Source: Lumbricus rubellus (Eukaryota > Annelida > Clitellata > Crassiclitellata > Lumbricidae). From it: 64,000 bases of DNA. Positions 46,301 through 56,300 of this stretch are shown here, piece after piece. Location: contig OX243820.1 in assembly GCA_945859605.1 (NCBI GenBank), positions 36,682,061-36,746,060 of the forward strand, in the 5' to 3' direction. Each line of letters opens with the position of its first letter. The first letter of the stretch is position 1. The notes beneath the pieces are model-generated. The model had not been told where the DNA came from. It ran no database searches and saw only the letters and a list, made by a program, of their open reading frames with translations. Made by a program: the position numbers and the translations under genes.

Positions 46301-46639
46301 GCACCTTTTAACGTTCGCTTCGCCGTTTGGAATTCGTCGAAGCTTTCTCTTCTTCAGGATCTTCACCGCTCGCCTGCACAGCGTCTCCGAGTCGAGGCAC
46401 TCTTTGACCTTCCCGTAGGACCCCTCTCCGAGCATGTCTCCCATGATATACTTTCCCACATACTTGGCCTTTTTCTTCACGGGCCGATACACGATCAGCT
46501 CCGAGTTAACCCTGTGAAAGCCTAGACTGTGGTCCTCGTCTTCCGGTAGCAGGGCCCCCAGACCGCCTCCGACTGGTTCTAGATCCTGCGAGTTAAAGTC
46601 ATCGCCGCCCAGTCCGAACCGGACATCTCCCCCGTCCAT
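40318..46639 (-). CDS. STK11: Serine/threonine kinase STK11 (LKB1), 8 exons
   Basis: Exons in transcript order are 46305-46639, 45581-45754, 44731-44863, 44206-44342, 42904-43031, 42453-42510, 41451-41644 and 40318-40478 (1,320 nt, 439 aa; human LKB1 is 433). The start at 46639 is in a good context; an upstream in-frame ATG exists at 46678. Kinase landmarks are GEGSYG (71-76), AVKIL with K93, VHKDIKPGN with D191, the LKB1-type DLG (209-211) and [19 protein letters not shown] and RSMTVVPYL lie after the kinase domain. LKB1 works with STRAD and MO25 to activate AMPK-family kinases. The C-terminus [13 protein letters not shown] matches the human RRLSACKQQ tail in position and keeps a Cys four residues from the end. 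The serine just before it in human is absent. Intron 3 uses a GC donor (GAG|GCAAGA). Intron 4 ends in acceptor-derived repeats. Confidence 0.96.
40516..40680 (-). repeat. Non-LTR retroelement remnant in STK11 intron 7
   Basis: AATTTATATAGCGCCACATA is followed by a block (CTCCTGCATGCCATTGCGAG, then CTACTCTTAAGTACTGCTCG) that also occurs at about 42095-42150. It begins 37 bp from the last exon. Confidence 0.65.
40830..40950. repeat. Tandem duplication of about 56 bp
   Basis: Two copies of TGGAAGTCTTTTCTTGTATT, ATAGTCATCGTCGTAGTAAT and TAGTAGT. Confidence 0.93.
41215..41285. mobile_element. 71 bp palindromic MITE with TTAA ends
   Basis: TTAACCCTTTACCGATCAA is matched by its exact reverse complement at 41267-41285. 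TTAA at both ends with CCC next to it fits a piggyBac-type MITE. Confidence 0.65.
41286..41428. repeat. 18 bp minisatellite in STK11 intron 7
   Basis: Eight or so units of AACATGTTTCTAAATTTA with few substitutions, ending about 25 bp from the exon 7 donor. Confidence 0.92.
42075..42412 (+). pseudogene. Non-LTR retrotransposon 3' end
   Basis: A remnant of the ORF2 C-terminus ([13 protein letters not shown]) is followed by the tail GGAGCACCACTGAGTAG, TTGAATAGAGGCACAATAGA and (GAAT)n. It is in STK11 intron 6. Confidence 0.75.
43032..43188 (-). repeat. About 23 bp minisatellite built from the exon 5 acceptor of STK11
   Basis: On the minus strand, units of GTAGCATTGGTTTGTGTTTG plus TAG end directly at exon 5 (43031). 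About seven units start at 43031, 43054, 43077, 43100, 43121, 43143 and 43165. Each gives a T/G-rich tract, AG and then GTA, like the real acceptor TTTGTGTTTGTAG|GTAC. Confidence 0.92.
43440..43800 (-). pseudogene. Non-LTR retrotransposon ORF2 C-terminus and tail, antisense
   Basis: The minus strand encodes [28 protein letters not shown] and SLLKTCFF. The plus strand shows CATTTATAAAGCGCCTCTAG and CAGAGGCGCTCCAAGTGCG. It begins with TTGTA repeats. It lies in STK11 intron 4. Confidence 0.85.
43841..43986. mobile_element. hAT-like MITE with perfect 8 bp duplication
   Basis: TGTATACC flanks both sides (43833-43840 and 43987-43994). Ends are CAGTATGAGAATTG and CAATTCTCACCCTG. G/C-homopolymer blocks face each other. 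A related fragment lies near 6235-6290. Confidence 0.92.
44400..44570 (-). repeat. Non-LTR retroelement 3' end, antisense
   Basis: (ATTC)n, then ATATATAGCGCTCCTTCAAG, CTACTCAGAGGTGCTCCAGA, and a block also seen near 54310-54380 in altered form. Confidence 0.75.
45294..45485 (+). mobile_element. tRNA-derived SINE, most complete copy
   Basis: A-box-like GGTGGTTTAGTGGTGGCG, B-box-like GGTTCGAATCC, the body GTCCTTCACTCACAATCGC and CTCAGCGCTTCAGTGTGAAA, and a shortened copy of the common tail (GAAGAGGCGCATACAAAC). Confidence 0.85.
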
Positions 46640-47490
46640 TTTAATCCAGCGGTCGTTTGCATAAATAGAAATAAGCACGATATCCTAAAAACATGGTCAC
46701 TTCTTCTTCTTCTCTTCCACCGAAAAGTCTACACGGCGTCCATCGGTCAGCAAATCCATTAAACATCTAGGAAACTACTAAATCGCACCCCGTAGAGTAC
46801 GCGTATCTCCTATGGAGATGTTATTGTGGATTAACGAAAATAGAAATTCTTGTAGTAGTTATAAGATTTACTATCGCGTTATATCTATTTGAAAGTCTAT
46901 GAAAAAATAGCTAAATAACTGGCTCGATAACAATAGCATGAAATCTAGATAACCATCGTATTGTATCCAATGCTTGTATCTGTTTTGAAACGAATATATT
47001 CTGAAAACGAGGCCATCGATTCCGAAGAAACTTCCGCTGCTGTCGAAGAAACGAAGACATTGCCCAACGTAGACGCCCAAATGTAGTTATTTAAAATTAT
47101 TTGAACCGTCCAGATCTAATAAAATTATAATATACTTCGTTTATTCAAGAAAAAATTAAGTTGACAGACCGCAACTAATTACATCAAAAAAAGAAAGTAT
47201 CAAAAAAATAAATGGGCTAAAATAACAGTGTCTGCCGAATTCAGGTTGGAAGCACGCGAAAGATAGATTTTTTGGTTGCTATAAGCAGCCGCAACAGAAT
47301 AACTGCCAATAATACTATTCATCAACTTTTTTCCGACGACGGTCATCAGAAATTTCTGGCCCAAGAAAAGTGGGTTTGGGTTTTTCTCCCGGTCAGCGTG
47401 TATTCACCTCAAAATTTATCAGTAAACTGGAGATCACGACTATTCAGTTACTTACTTATTCAATCACTGGTTCTGGCTCTATATAGCAAG

Positions 47491-47738
47491 CAGTGATGCC
47501 ACAGCTGTGTTTTTCCACATAGATCTATGTTTTTTTGCTTTCGTCTGTGTTTCTGGGTTTTTTTTGGGAAAATCTGTGTTTTTTTCCGTTTTCGTCTGGA
47601 TTTCTGTGTTTTTTGGGGAAAATCTGTGTTTTTTTCCCGTTTTCGTCTGGGTTTCTGGGTTTTTTTTGGAAAAATCTGTGTTTTTTTTCGGTTTTCGTCT
47701 GGGTTTCTGGGTTTTTTTTGACTTTTCGGACCGGATGA

Positions 47739-47774
<36 letters not shown>

Positions 47775-47985
47775 TCATCAACTTTTTTGTCGGCGAAAAT
47801 AGAAATTTTTTTGACTTTTCGGACCGGATGACTAAAAAAAAAAAAAAAAAAAAAAGGTCATCAATTTTTTTGCCGGCGAAAATATAAAATTTTCTTTACT
47901 TTTCGGCCGGGCGACGTCTGTGTTTTTCTGTGTTTTTTTTTTTAGGAAATCTATGTTTTTTTTTGAAACCTCAGTGGCAACACTG
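47491..47985. mobile_element. hAT-like MITE with perfect 8 bp duplication
   Basis: ATAGCAAG flanks both sides (47483-47490 and 47986-47993). Ends are CAGTGATGCCACAGCTGTG and CTCAGTGGCAACACTG. The interior is four imperfect tandem units with CGTCTGGGTTTCTGGGTTTT, then two A-homopolymer units with CTTTTCGGACCGGATGACTA. Confidence 0.92.
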
Positions 47986-48576
47986 ATAGCAAGAACCACA
48001 TATCTATATTAAAATGTCTAATGTGGTGCTGAATTAGCGGTTAATTTCTATTAGGAATTTGTTCATTTATTTAACAAATAATCCTATAGAGATATTCGTT
48101 CAATGGTTGGTGTTCTTATACGTAGTATTTATTTTATATTCTAAATTTTGGACGAGAATGGTTGTTTAAACTTTAATAATATAAAGCATGCAAACGATAA
48201 TATGTTGTTTTCAGTTTTCTGGTTGCGCAATGAAGCCGATTCTTGTTAAACAAGTCAATAACCAGAAAACCTCAGACTGCATCGATCGTTTCCTTAAGGG
48301 TACCCAAAATAGGCGCAAAGTCGGGGACTCATATGTCAGGCATATTTTCGCTTTTCCTAGTCGACTGTAATTATTATAAGTCTTTTTAACCTGCCAACAT
48401 GCTCCTTCAAAAAGGCAGGGCGCTGAAGATCTCACCCGATAAGTTTATTGGAAAATGGCCCCTTCGCCCCTGGTCGAAGCCCTATACGATCGCTGTTAGT
48501 GACGACCAGGCAATCTCGTAAAGTGCTCTCACTTAAAGGAATCATGCTAGCATGTGTGAAATTGCAGAAGATCGGG

Positions 48577-48646
48577 GCCCAATAGCGCAATGGATAACAT
48601 GCTGGCGTAGAGTACGAGAGGTAGTGAGTTCGAGCCCCCGTTGGGC
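48577..48646 (+). repeat. tRNA-like sequence (decayed, SINE head or pseudogene)
   Basis: GCCCAAT pairs with GTTGGGC at the far end. The A-box-like TAGCGCAATGGATAA and B-box-like GAGTTCGAGCC are present. The D-stem and anticodon arm do not pair well, so a functional tRNA is unlikely. Confidence 0.5.
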
Positions 48647-48829
48647 GGATTTGATTTGTAGGCTGCTATGAGTGCATTGCAATTGCAAAGCTGTCTGCTC
48701 AGTTGGTAGTTAAGTTTAATTAAGATTACTGCATAACTTGTAAATGTAAAGCGCAGGCGTTTCAATAAAGAAAAGATTATTATAAATATTTTATATATTA
48801 TATTTGAATTTTTGTACTTTGTGTTAGGT

Positions 48830-51800
48830 ATGGACCCGAAAGAGAGAGAAAAGGCTGGAGGTAGTTCTTCAGCTATGTCGTCTATGAAAGCTGCGGCAAT
48901 GATCTACGTTTGTGCCGGTTTGTATTCTGTTTTTTTTTTAAATTGATGTAATAAAATCATCATCATCATCAATAACCTTGGGCTCAATGCCCGTAGGAGT
49001 CCGACGCCACTCTCTGTCTGAGTCTGTCTCGTGCCATGTTGCTCAGCTTCAACTGGTCCGGTCAGCAGGTCTGCTCCATACCAGTAACATCTTGAAGCAT
49101 CTAGACCACCTTGTCTGATTGAAGAGAATCGTGAAAAAGAGGCATGAAGGACAACGTGGGTCAATGCCCGTTGTGTCCCATGCTCTCTCCCCCGACTATC
49201 TCCACTGGTCTGTCCTGACCGACCTGTGCATGTCTGCTCCACATCATGACACCTTGAAGCATCTGGGTCGCTATGTCACTTGTGTCGTGGTTTTTGCGGA
49301 TCACAATCGTCTTGGTTTTTCACTGCCAGCGTATCGCCACCCATCTGGCAAACCTTCCTCATTTTGTCCGGGCTTAGGACCGGCACAGGGACGTTGTTGG
49401 TTCCCTGTGGCAGAGGATGGATGCAGTTTAACGTCGTGCCCAGGACAAAATAATAAAATAGAGTATATTAAATCTGGTGTGTGTCGCAAATCCTGGAGAC
49501 ACCAATCCCACACTGGAATTAACGTCGAACCCTGAAATGTATTTTCTATATAAGATTAAATACACTTGTAAATTGAATAAGCTAAGCGAAGAGCCTGACG
49601 TGGTTCAATGTCAGATACTGGACAAGCTTGCTGTATTGCTATACGAATTCATAGATTGTTCTTATTTTTGTGATTGTTAAACGCTTACAGACTGTCACAT
49701 GGAAAGTGAGATTCGTGCGAGAGATGCCATACGATGTCGTGAGTGTGGATATAGGATCATGTACAAGAAACGCACACGAAGAAGTAAGTAAAGCATCTCA
49801 ACTCAAAACCATTGTCTTTTATTTTAAACTAGCTGAACCCAGCCACGCGTTGCTGTGGCTGAAAAGAGCATCCAACCACCCGTCCCTACCTCCATTCGAC
49901 CTCCCCTTCCCCTCACCATCCCCCTTCCCCGCCCACTCCCTCTCCCTCCCCTCCTCCCCTCCCTCCCCTCCCACTTCCCCTCCCCTTCCGCTCCCCTCCC
50001 CCTTCTCCTCCTCTTCCCACCCCTCCCCGTCCAATCCCCTCAACTCCCCTCTACCTCCTCCCATCCCTTTCCCTTCCACCTCCCCTGCACCCTACCCTCC
50101 TCCCCTTCCCAGTCCCGATCCCTCCGTCCCTTCCTCTGCCTCCCTGCATCCCTCCCTCGTCCATCCGTCCCCTCCGCTCCCTCGCCTCCCTCTTCGTCCC
50201 GCTCCCTCCCCCTCCTTTCCTCCCTCACGCCGAACGCAAGAGGGCCGCTATTGAATGTGTTGAATATCTATATGGGCCTAAATAAAAATGTAACTGAGTA
50301 CGCACGAATCTTTCGGACCAAGGATCTCGGAATTTTTAAAAATTGCCGTTCGAATAGGCGCGAGTTTGCATAATGCTTTTTTGCTAAAATCTTGAGAAAA
50401 AACACTTTCACTTCGATTCGACCGATTCCGAGTTCAAATTCAACCCGTCAATAATAATGCATGCCTTGACCCAATTCGGGCGCGTTTGAAAACGGTGGTT
50501 TCGACCGATTCCGAGTTCAAATTCAACCCGTCAATAATTATGCATGCCTTGACCCAATTCGGGCGCGTTTGAAAACGGTGGTTCCGCAAGACTTGTATAG
50601 CGCATTTTGAACTCGGAATCGGTCGAATCGAAGTGAAAGTTGTTGTTTTTTGTTGTAAAAGATTTTATCAAAAAAGCATTATGCAAACCTGCGCCTATTG
50701 GAACGGAACGTTTTGCTGCAATTTTGAAAAGAATCGGTCCAGGACTTACCAAGATCCTAGAGGAGAAAGATTCGTGCGAACGCAGTTACATTTTTATTTA
50801 TATAGATAATGCTGTCTAATAATTGGCATGATGGATTTATAACGAAGAAGGCATTGTTCGAATCTCTTCTCAGTCAAGGCTGGATGGGTTTTGAATCCAG
50901 CAACCTCACATTTTTTGGGTGCTGTAGAAGTTATGGAGAGTTTTCTCCTCCTATTGCGATCCTTTAGGTGTAAAATGAACGCAATATATGAGAGGACTGA
51001 CCAGGGTCCATCCATATCTATAAAAATGTAACGGCGTACGCACCATGCAAATTTAGGCGAACAAGATATCCCAAAGTAACAGACCGATTCTTTCAAAATC
51101 TCACCAAAACGTTCCTTTCAAATACGTGTGTGTTCTTTGAATGTTTTTTTTCTTCAAAAACCGCAATATTTAACAAAAATAATATTTTATCAAATTCGTC
51201 GGCTAATTTACACGTCGCTGCTAATCAACACAGTGACCAGCCAGACGAAATATAGAATGAGGTCACGTGCCGTGACGTCATAAGCAATTCAAAAACCAAA
51301 GCGGCCTTTCAACTTTCTTGGGCTCTATAGCGGCCTTTCATCTTTCTTGGGCTCTATCCGCTGTCAGGAAAGGACGGTGTGAGGGAGGAAAGGACCGGAG
51401 GGAGCGGGACGAAGAGGGTGGAGAGGGAGCGGAGGGGAGCGATGGAGGAGGGAGGAGTAGGGGGAGGGGGAGGGATGATTGGAGGAGGTAGGGAGGGATG
51501 GTTGGATGCTCTTTTCAGCCACAGCAACGCGTGGCCGGGTTCAGCTAGTATTATAATATTAATTATTACGTTTAAAAAATCGGATTTTCGACCACCTCAT
51601 TCCTGTTTTAACTCGTGCATTTTGTGTAACCATAATTTATCCATGCAAATAAGCTTTACAAAAGTTAACTAGCTGAAGTCGCTACAAAACATGAATTTAT
51701 TTTGCCATATGTTACGATTTATTTTTGTAGGCATCATATTTGCTAGAGCTCTAAAATTTGTTAACTTTTATGGTTTTCTGCGTTGCCCGATGTGCAGAGC

Positions 51801-52288
51801 TGCACGGGAAGGACTAAGGTTCTAAGGTAAAGGTTATGGTTTTCTGTTTTTATCTCTGAACAGATTTTAATTATAATGCAATCAAATGCCATCTGACGAC
51901 TATAGGATAATACGGAGCAATAAATAGACTAATGTGGACGTCATTATTAGACATTTATTTGGCAATCATTCATTTTTTGAGATCCATACACACCCATACG
52001 CAAATCACGTAAATCTGGCCATCTTCCTGCGTGTGTAATAATTTTATATGTACAACCACTAGGCCAATGCAATTTCTCTGGTGATGCCAGCACACTTTTC
52101 CACGCAGTGACATCTGAATCTTCTAGAATTACTAAACCGCTGAAATATCACTAGTCAGCACATTTTACTTGCTTATTTCAAAATGAAGACCACATGTGTT
52201 TATTCCTGTTACCTCAGCTAGGTTTTCTTAAACTGATATATTTCTTCTTTTCTGTTTTTTTCCAGTGGTTGTGTTCGATGGAAGATGA
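48830..52288 (+). CDS. POLR2K: RNA polymerase I/II/III subunit RPABC4 (RPB12)
   Basis: Coding exons are 48830-48917, 49691-49783 and 52266-52288 (204 nt, 67 aa), with both introns in phase 1 and GT-AG borders. The zinc ribbon is complete: C28-x2-C31 (MIYVCADC) and C45-x2-C48 (IRCREC), followed by [12 protein letters not shown] and the invariant VVFDGR end. It is a shared structural subunit of the three nuclear RNA polymerases. The N-terminal 23 residues are longer than in human (58 aa in all) and rich in Ser, Lys and Ala. The last exon encodes only seven residues. Intron 2 holds two inverted copies of a dispersed repeat. An acceptor-like site two bases before the start codon suggests an upstream non-coding exon. 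Confidence 0.95.
49826..50808 (+). mobile_element. Dispersed repeat C, copy 1
   Basis: Starts AACTAGCTGAACCCAGCCAC and GCGTTGCTGTGGC. It then has a long CCCT-rich tract (49880-50230) and ends ATTTTTATTTATATAGAT. It contains an 83 bp tandem duplication (50418-50583). It resembles 54983-55501 and the inverse of 51005-51546. I do not recognise its class. The proline/serine-rich frame over the C-rich tract is an artefact. Confidence 0.75.
51005..51546 (-). mobile_element. Dispersed repeat C, copy 2, inverted
   Basis: The plus strand begins ATCCATATCTATAAAAATG and ends CACAGCAACGCGTGGCCGGG, then TTCAGCTAGT. The GGGA-rich tract (51375-51490) is the complement of the C-rich tract in copy 1. Confidence 0.75.
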
Positions 52289-53371
52289 GTTGGAATAAAT
52301 GCAGCGGATGCTCGGCACTCGATTCATTAGCAAAAGACTTTAGCGAACTGCGATCTGTAATTTTAGACGTTTAAAATGTGCTTGTTAAAAAACGTATTCA
52401 AACCTGAAGGCGTTTGTTTCTGAATAAGAATCGTTCTAAACTGTTATTGGATTTTAGTTTCACATGGGAATCTATAATATTACAAATATAGGATACAGCT
52501 TATGGAATGAACAGACAAGATAAATAAATATTAATTAGGATCAAATAAAGATTAATAAGGCATGCAAGAATCTCATCCAGAAGGTACAGTTCTTTGGTCA
52601 TTTCATCCATCAGCTCTTGCCACCTTTCTGTGAGGACAAGTATTTACTCCTCATGAGGGAACATCCTTTCTTGCTGCCTCTCGTTAAATCAAATTTGTTT
52701 AAATATAGATTAATCAACTGATGCATTTTCAGTTATATTTAGCATTGCTTTAGAACCTGTTGAGCCTATCAGAGGACGATGCAAGGTGGCAGAAATGGGT
52801 CAAAGTATAAGATCACAAAATAAACCTATTTTGGAGCAAGACCCAATTGAGACTTGAACACCAAAATATGAACTTTGAATTGTAAATAAGAACTTTGACC
52901 TGTTTGCGTGACTTTCTTTCACCCTAAACTGAAAACTGACCTCTTCTATGGTACTCGTGGCTTTTAGTGGTTGCCCTACTTCAATGTGCACTTCTGAGCT
53001 TTGTAAGCAGAGTTCACGAGCGCTGTGTCTAGTCAGAAGGGTTGTCCAAAAAATAGTTCGAAGAATGTCTGATGTCTTAGTCATCATAAAAAATGTCAAC
53101 AACATGATCATCAATATCAGCACACTTAGATCCATCATAATGATGTCGTCGTCATCATCATCAATGTCATCATAACTTTTGAGGATAAGGTGAATTTGTT
53201 TTAGATACAGTCGCTAGAGGTGATACGCTAAGCATCCTTTTATTATAGTCACCAGCCATAGAACCTTGGTGAGTCAGATGTAGAATCGAGGTCTTACCTT
53301 GTGAATTTCTTTCCCGATTTCTTCACATTATTACACTAAAATCGTTTATTGAACTACGAATTGAGCTGAAA

Positions 53372-56300
53372 ATGCGCTGGAAATTGGTCTTCGAGAATTC
53401 CGGACTGTATTCGTGCTGCGGGTGCATCCATGTTCGCACTGGTACGGTCGCATTTGGAGTATTTTGGTTGGTACGTGATCACCGTTCTTACATGCTCAGA
53501 AATAATCATAAATACTTGTTATTTAAAACTCGTTTAGAGAACTTTTTCTGTTTTCGAATCGTGATGCGTTAAGAGTTTAGAATATTGCAGTAGTTTGGTT
53601 TTTAAGTGTTGGGAACAAACGAAGTTATTACCGTAAGAACTAACATATGGGCGTGGTTTCGGTTGAGGAAGTGTAATTTCGACAAATAAATAATCGCTTA
53701 ATTAGTTTGTGTTTTGGATGTTATTTAAACACTACTGATGTCATCCTGTTGCCATTTGTTGTGCCTATAATGTAATGTAACACCGCCACATGCATAGAAT
53801 CCTGTGACACAAATTATTATGAACCGAGGATGTTGTTATTGTTTCCAGTATTTTTTCCTTCAAGAATTTCTTTTTGAGCAGACGATTATTTCCTCGGGCC
53901 TCATGATTTGACATCTGGAGTAGATATTGGTCTCAGCTGCATTTGATTATTGCCCTTCTGCCAAAGTTCAGACATGCACACATAACTTACAACACTGATG
54001 TTGGAACAGTCTTCCACCGGACATCAGATTGAACTTTTTCAAATCATAGCTTAAATCTTAGTTATTGTTGTGCTCAGTTGGCTCAGGTTGCCCTCGTGTG
54101 TCTGAGCGCTCTGCTCGTCCTGCAATGCAGCGTCTACGAGCGTTGTCCGTTGCCTGGTCTCGTCGTCGACGTTCCAGCAACAACGGACGTTGTCCTAGGA
54201 ACAACGGAACCGGAATGGAACGGGCTGATGAAGAAACTGAGGAACTGCAATGATGGCAAGTCTTTGCTTCTATTTATATAGTGCGAATTCAAGACCAACT
54301 ACTCAGTAGCGCTCCCAGCCCAACCCTGGCTAAGAGAACAGTCTTAAGTGTAGAGTGGAACGTGGTTTCACAAGCTCTAGGCATTAGACGTGAATGAATA
54401 AAACTTGTCTTATTGTGGCAGTTATGTGATTCAATTTCATTTTCATTTCAATTCATTTATTGAACCAAATAAATTGAAGAAGTACAGCAAATAAATTATT
54501 GCGTGCCACGATTTATTAGACAGTTTATATGGGAAGGGCTCAGCCGAATTGACGGGTCGCGCTATGGCCAGCTGCACATGTAAGTGAGTGCTGGACTTGC
54601 GGTCATTTAGTAATTTGCGGTGTTTACGATGTTTGTGTGATATGGGTAGAGCTGCTGTTATCAGTCATATTTTCTGAGGCTGTTTTCTGTTTCTCTTTCA
54701 GACGATAAATTTGCTGCTGCTCTGATCGTTGGTGGTAGCATCGGTGTAACGATGATGTTGATCTATGGGGCAGTCAAGGTAAGTCCAAGCACTACGACCA
54801 AATGACCCCTACAACCCAATTACCTCTACAATCCAGTGACCCTTATGACCCAGTGACCCCTATGACTCAATAAATACTATTAACCCATTCCTGCCGGATC
54901 GGGTCACCTGCAACCCGATTAACAGGATAGGTATCAAAACAATTCCGGCGGGAAAGAGTTAATCATCGTTTATTATTTCAAACTAGCTGTACCCGGCCAC
55001 GCGTTGCTTTTGCAGAAAAGACTCTCCCCGTCCCCTTCCCCTCCCCTTCCCTCCTCCTCCCCTCCGCCTCCTCCTCCCCTCCGCCTCACCCTCCGCCTCC
55101 CCTCCTCTTCATCCCGCTCCCTCCGCTCCTTTCCTCCCTTACACCATCCCTTCCTGAGGGCGGATATAGCCCAAGAATGTTGAAAGGCCGCAAAATTATT
55201 ATGCGACTCGCTTATGACGTCACGGCACGCGACCTCATTCATGTTTCGTCTGGTTGCTGTCACTGTCAAGGCGTTTCGGAAATGTGGCAACCCTTCGGCT
55301 TTGTTGATTTTGCAAATGGCGGTCGAGCGGAATGCAAAGTTCACTTTTTGTGGAAAAGATTGCGTTTTTTCGGATAAAAAGAAAAATGGAAACTCTTCTA
55401 TAGGAATGGAAGGTTTTGTTAAATTTTCAAAACAATCTGTGCGGTACTTTTCGAGAACACTTTACACAAACTATTGGAAAGTTTCATTTTTATTTATATA
55501 GATTACAAATGCCATCTGATTATAATTCATAGTATAGGTGACGATCGCAAATTGTTACAGGATTAGAATTGAAGTTCTGTGGTTTGGTCCAGTGGTTTGG
55601 AATGGCATTCCTTTAGAGCTGCGCCTACACCCTGCGACTCTACCAGGGCGCTTCCTCATTAAAATTAAAACTGTTTTTTTTAGTGTCCTGGAGTCGGGAG
55701 CACCTCTGAGTAGTTTTCTTGAAGGGGCGCAATATACGTTTCTGAATGAATGAATTGATGACTTGGAGTTTGGCAGTCGTCTTATGATGTCGTACGAAGT
55801 GCGTTGTAGAGACTGATAAATTGTGTGCCATATGACATAATATGGAGATTGTGATTTGACTGAATGTTGTTTCAGGGTCGGCCAGGGTACATGATGCCTT
55901 TCATGGGCCTTCAGGTCTTCGTCTTCTGTCTATCGAGTCTAACGGTCGTCAGCTACCTGTCCGATGTTGCGTACATCAAGCGCTTTCTTGCAGGACTGGT
56001 AAGCATTCAGAGGTTGTACAAGTCAGGGAATTTATGTAGAGCTGTTATTGTTGTGCTTCGTCAAATACCTATTGGCCTTTCTACTTCATTTCTTTCTCTT
56101 CTCAAGACTGTCTTATTCGACCGGGGTTGGACTGGGAGCGCTCACGAGTAGAAACCTTGAAGGAGCACTATATCAAATTCTCAGTAAATGAATAAATAAA
56201 TAATAAAATCAAGTCTTTCACTAATGATTAATCGGCGTCTTCATTTGATGCTTGGTCATTAAGGCGCTTAATAAACGAATAATAATAGTTATGATAAACA

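Larger units (their letters stand above)
46640..48829. other. Intergenic region between divergent STK11 and POLR2K
   Basis: Divergent promoters are expected here. It contains a hAT element (47491-47985) and a tRNA-like sequence (48577-48646). An acceptor-like TTTGTGTTAG just before the POLR2K start codon suggests a non-coding first exon somewhere in this interval. Confidence 0.55.

Noticed and set aside
48188..48370. 60-codon frame preceded by TTGTTTTCAG
   Set aside because: No similarity that I recognise, no clear donor at its end, and no frame continuity with POLR2K. It could be a non-coding first exon region but this cannot be supported.
48577..48646. Functional tRNA gene
   Set aside because: Acceptor stem and internal promoter boxes are recognisable, but the D and anticodon arms do not pair well. 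Kept only as a tRNA-like repeat.
49855..50373. Proline/serine-rich frames of 170-195 codons
   Set aside because: They cover the CCCT-rich interior of a dispersed repeat that also occurs inverted at 51005-51546.
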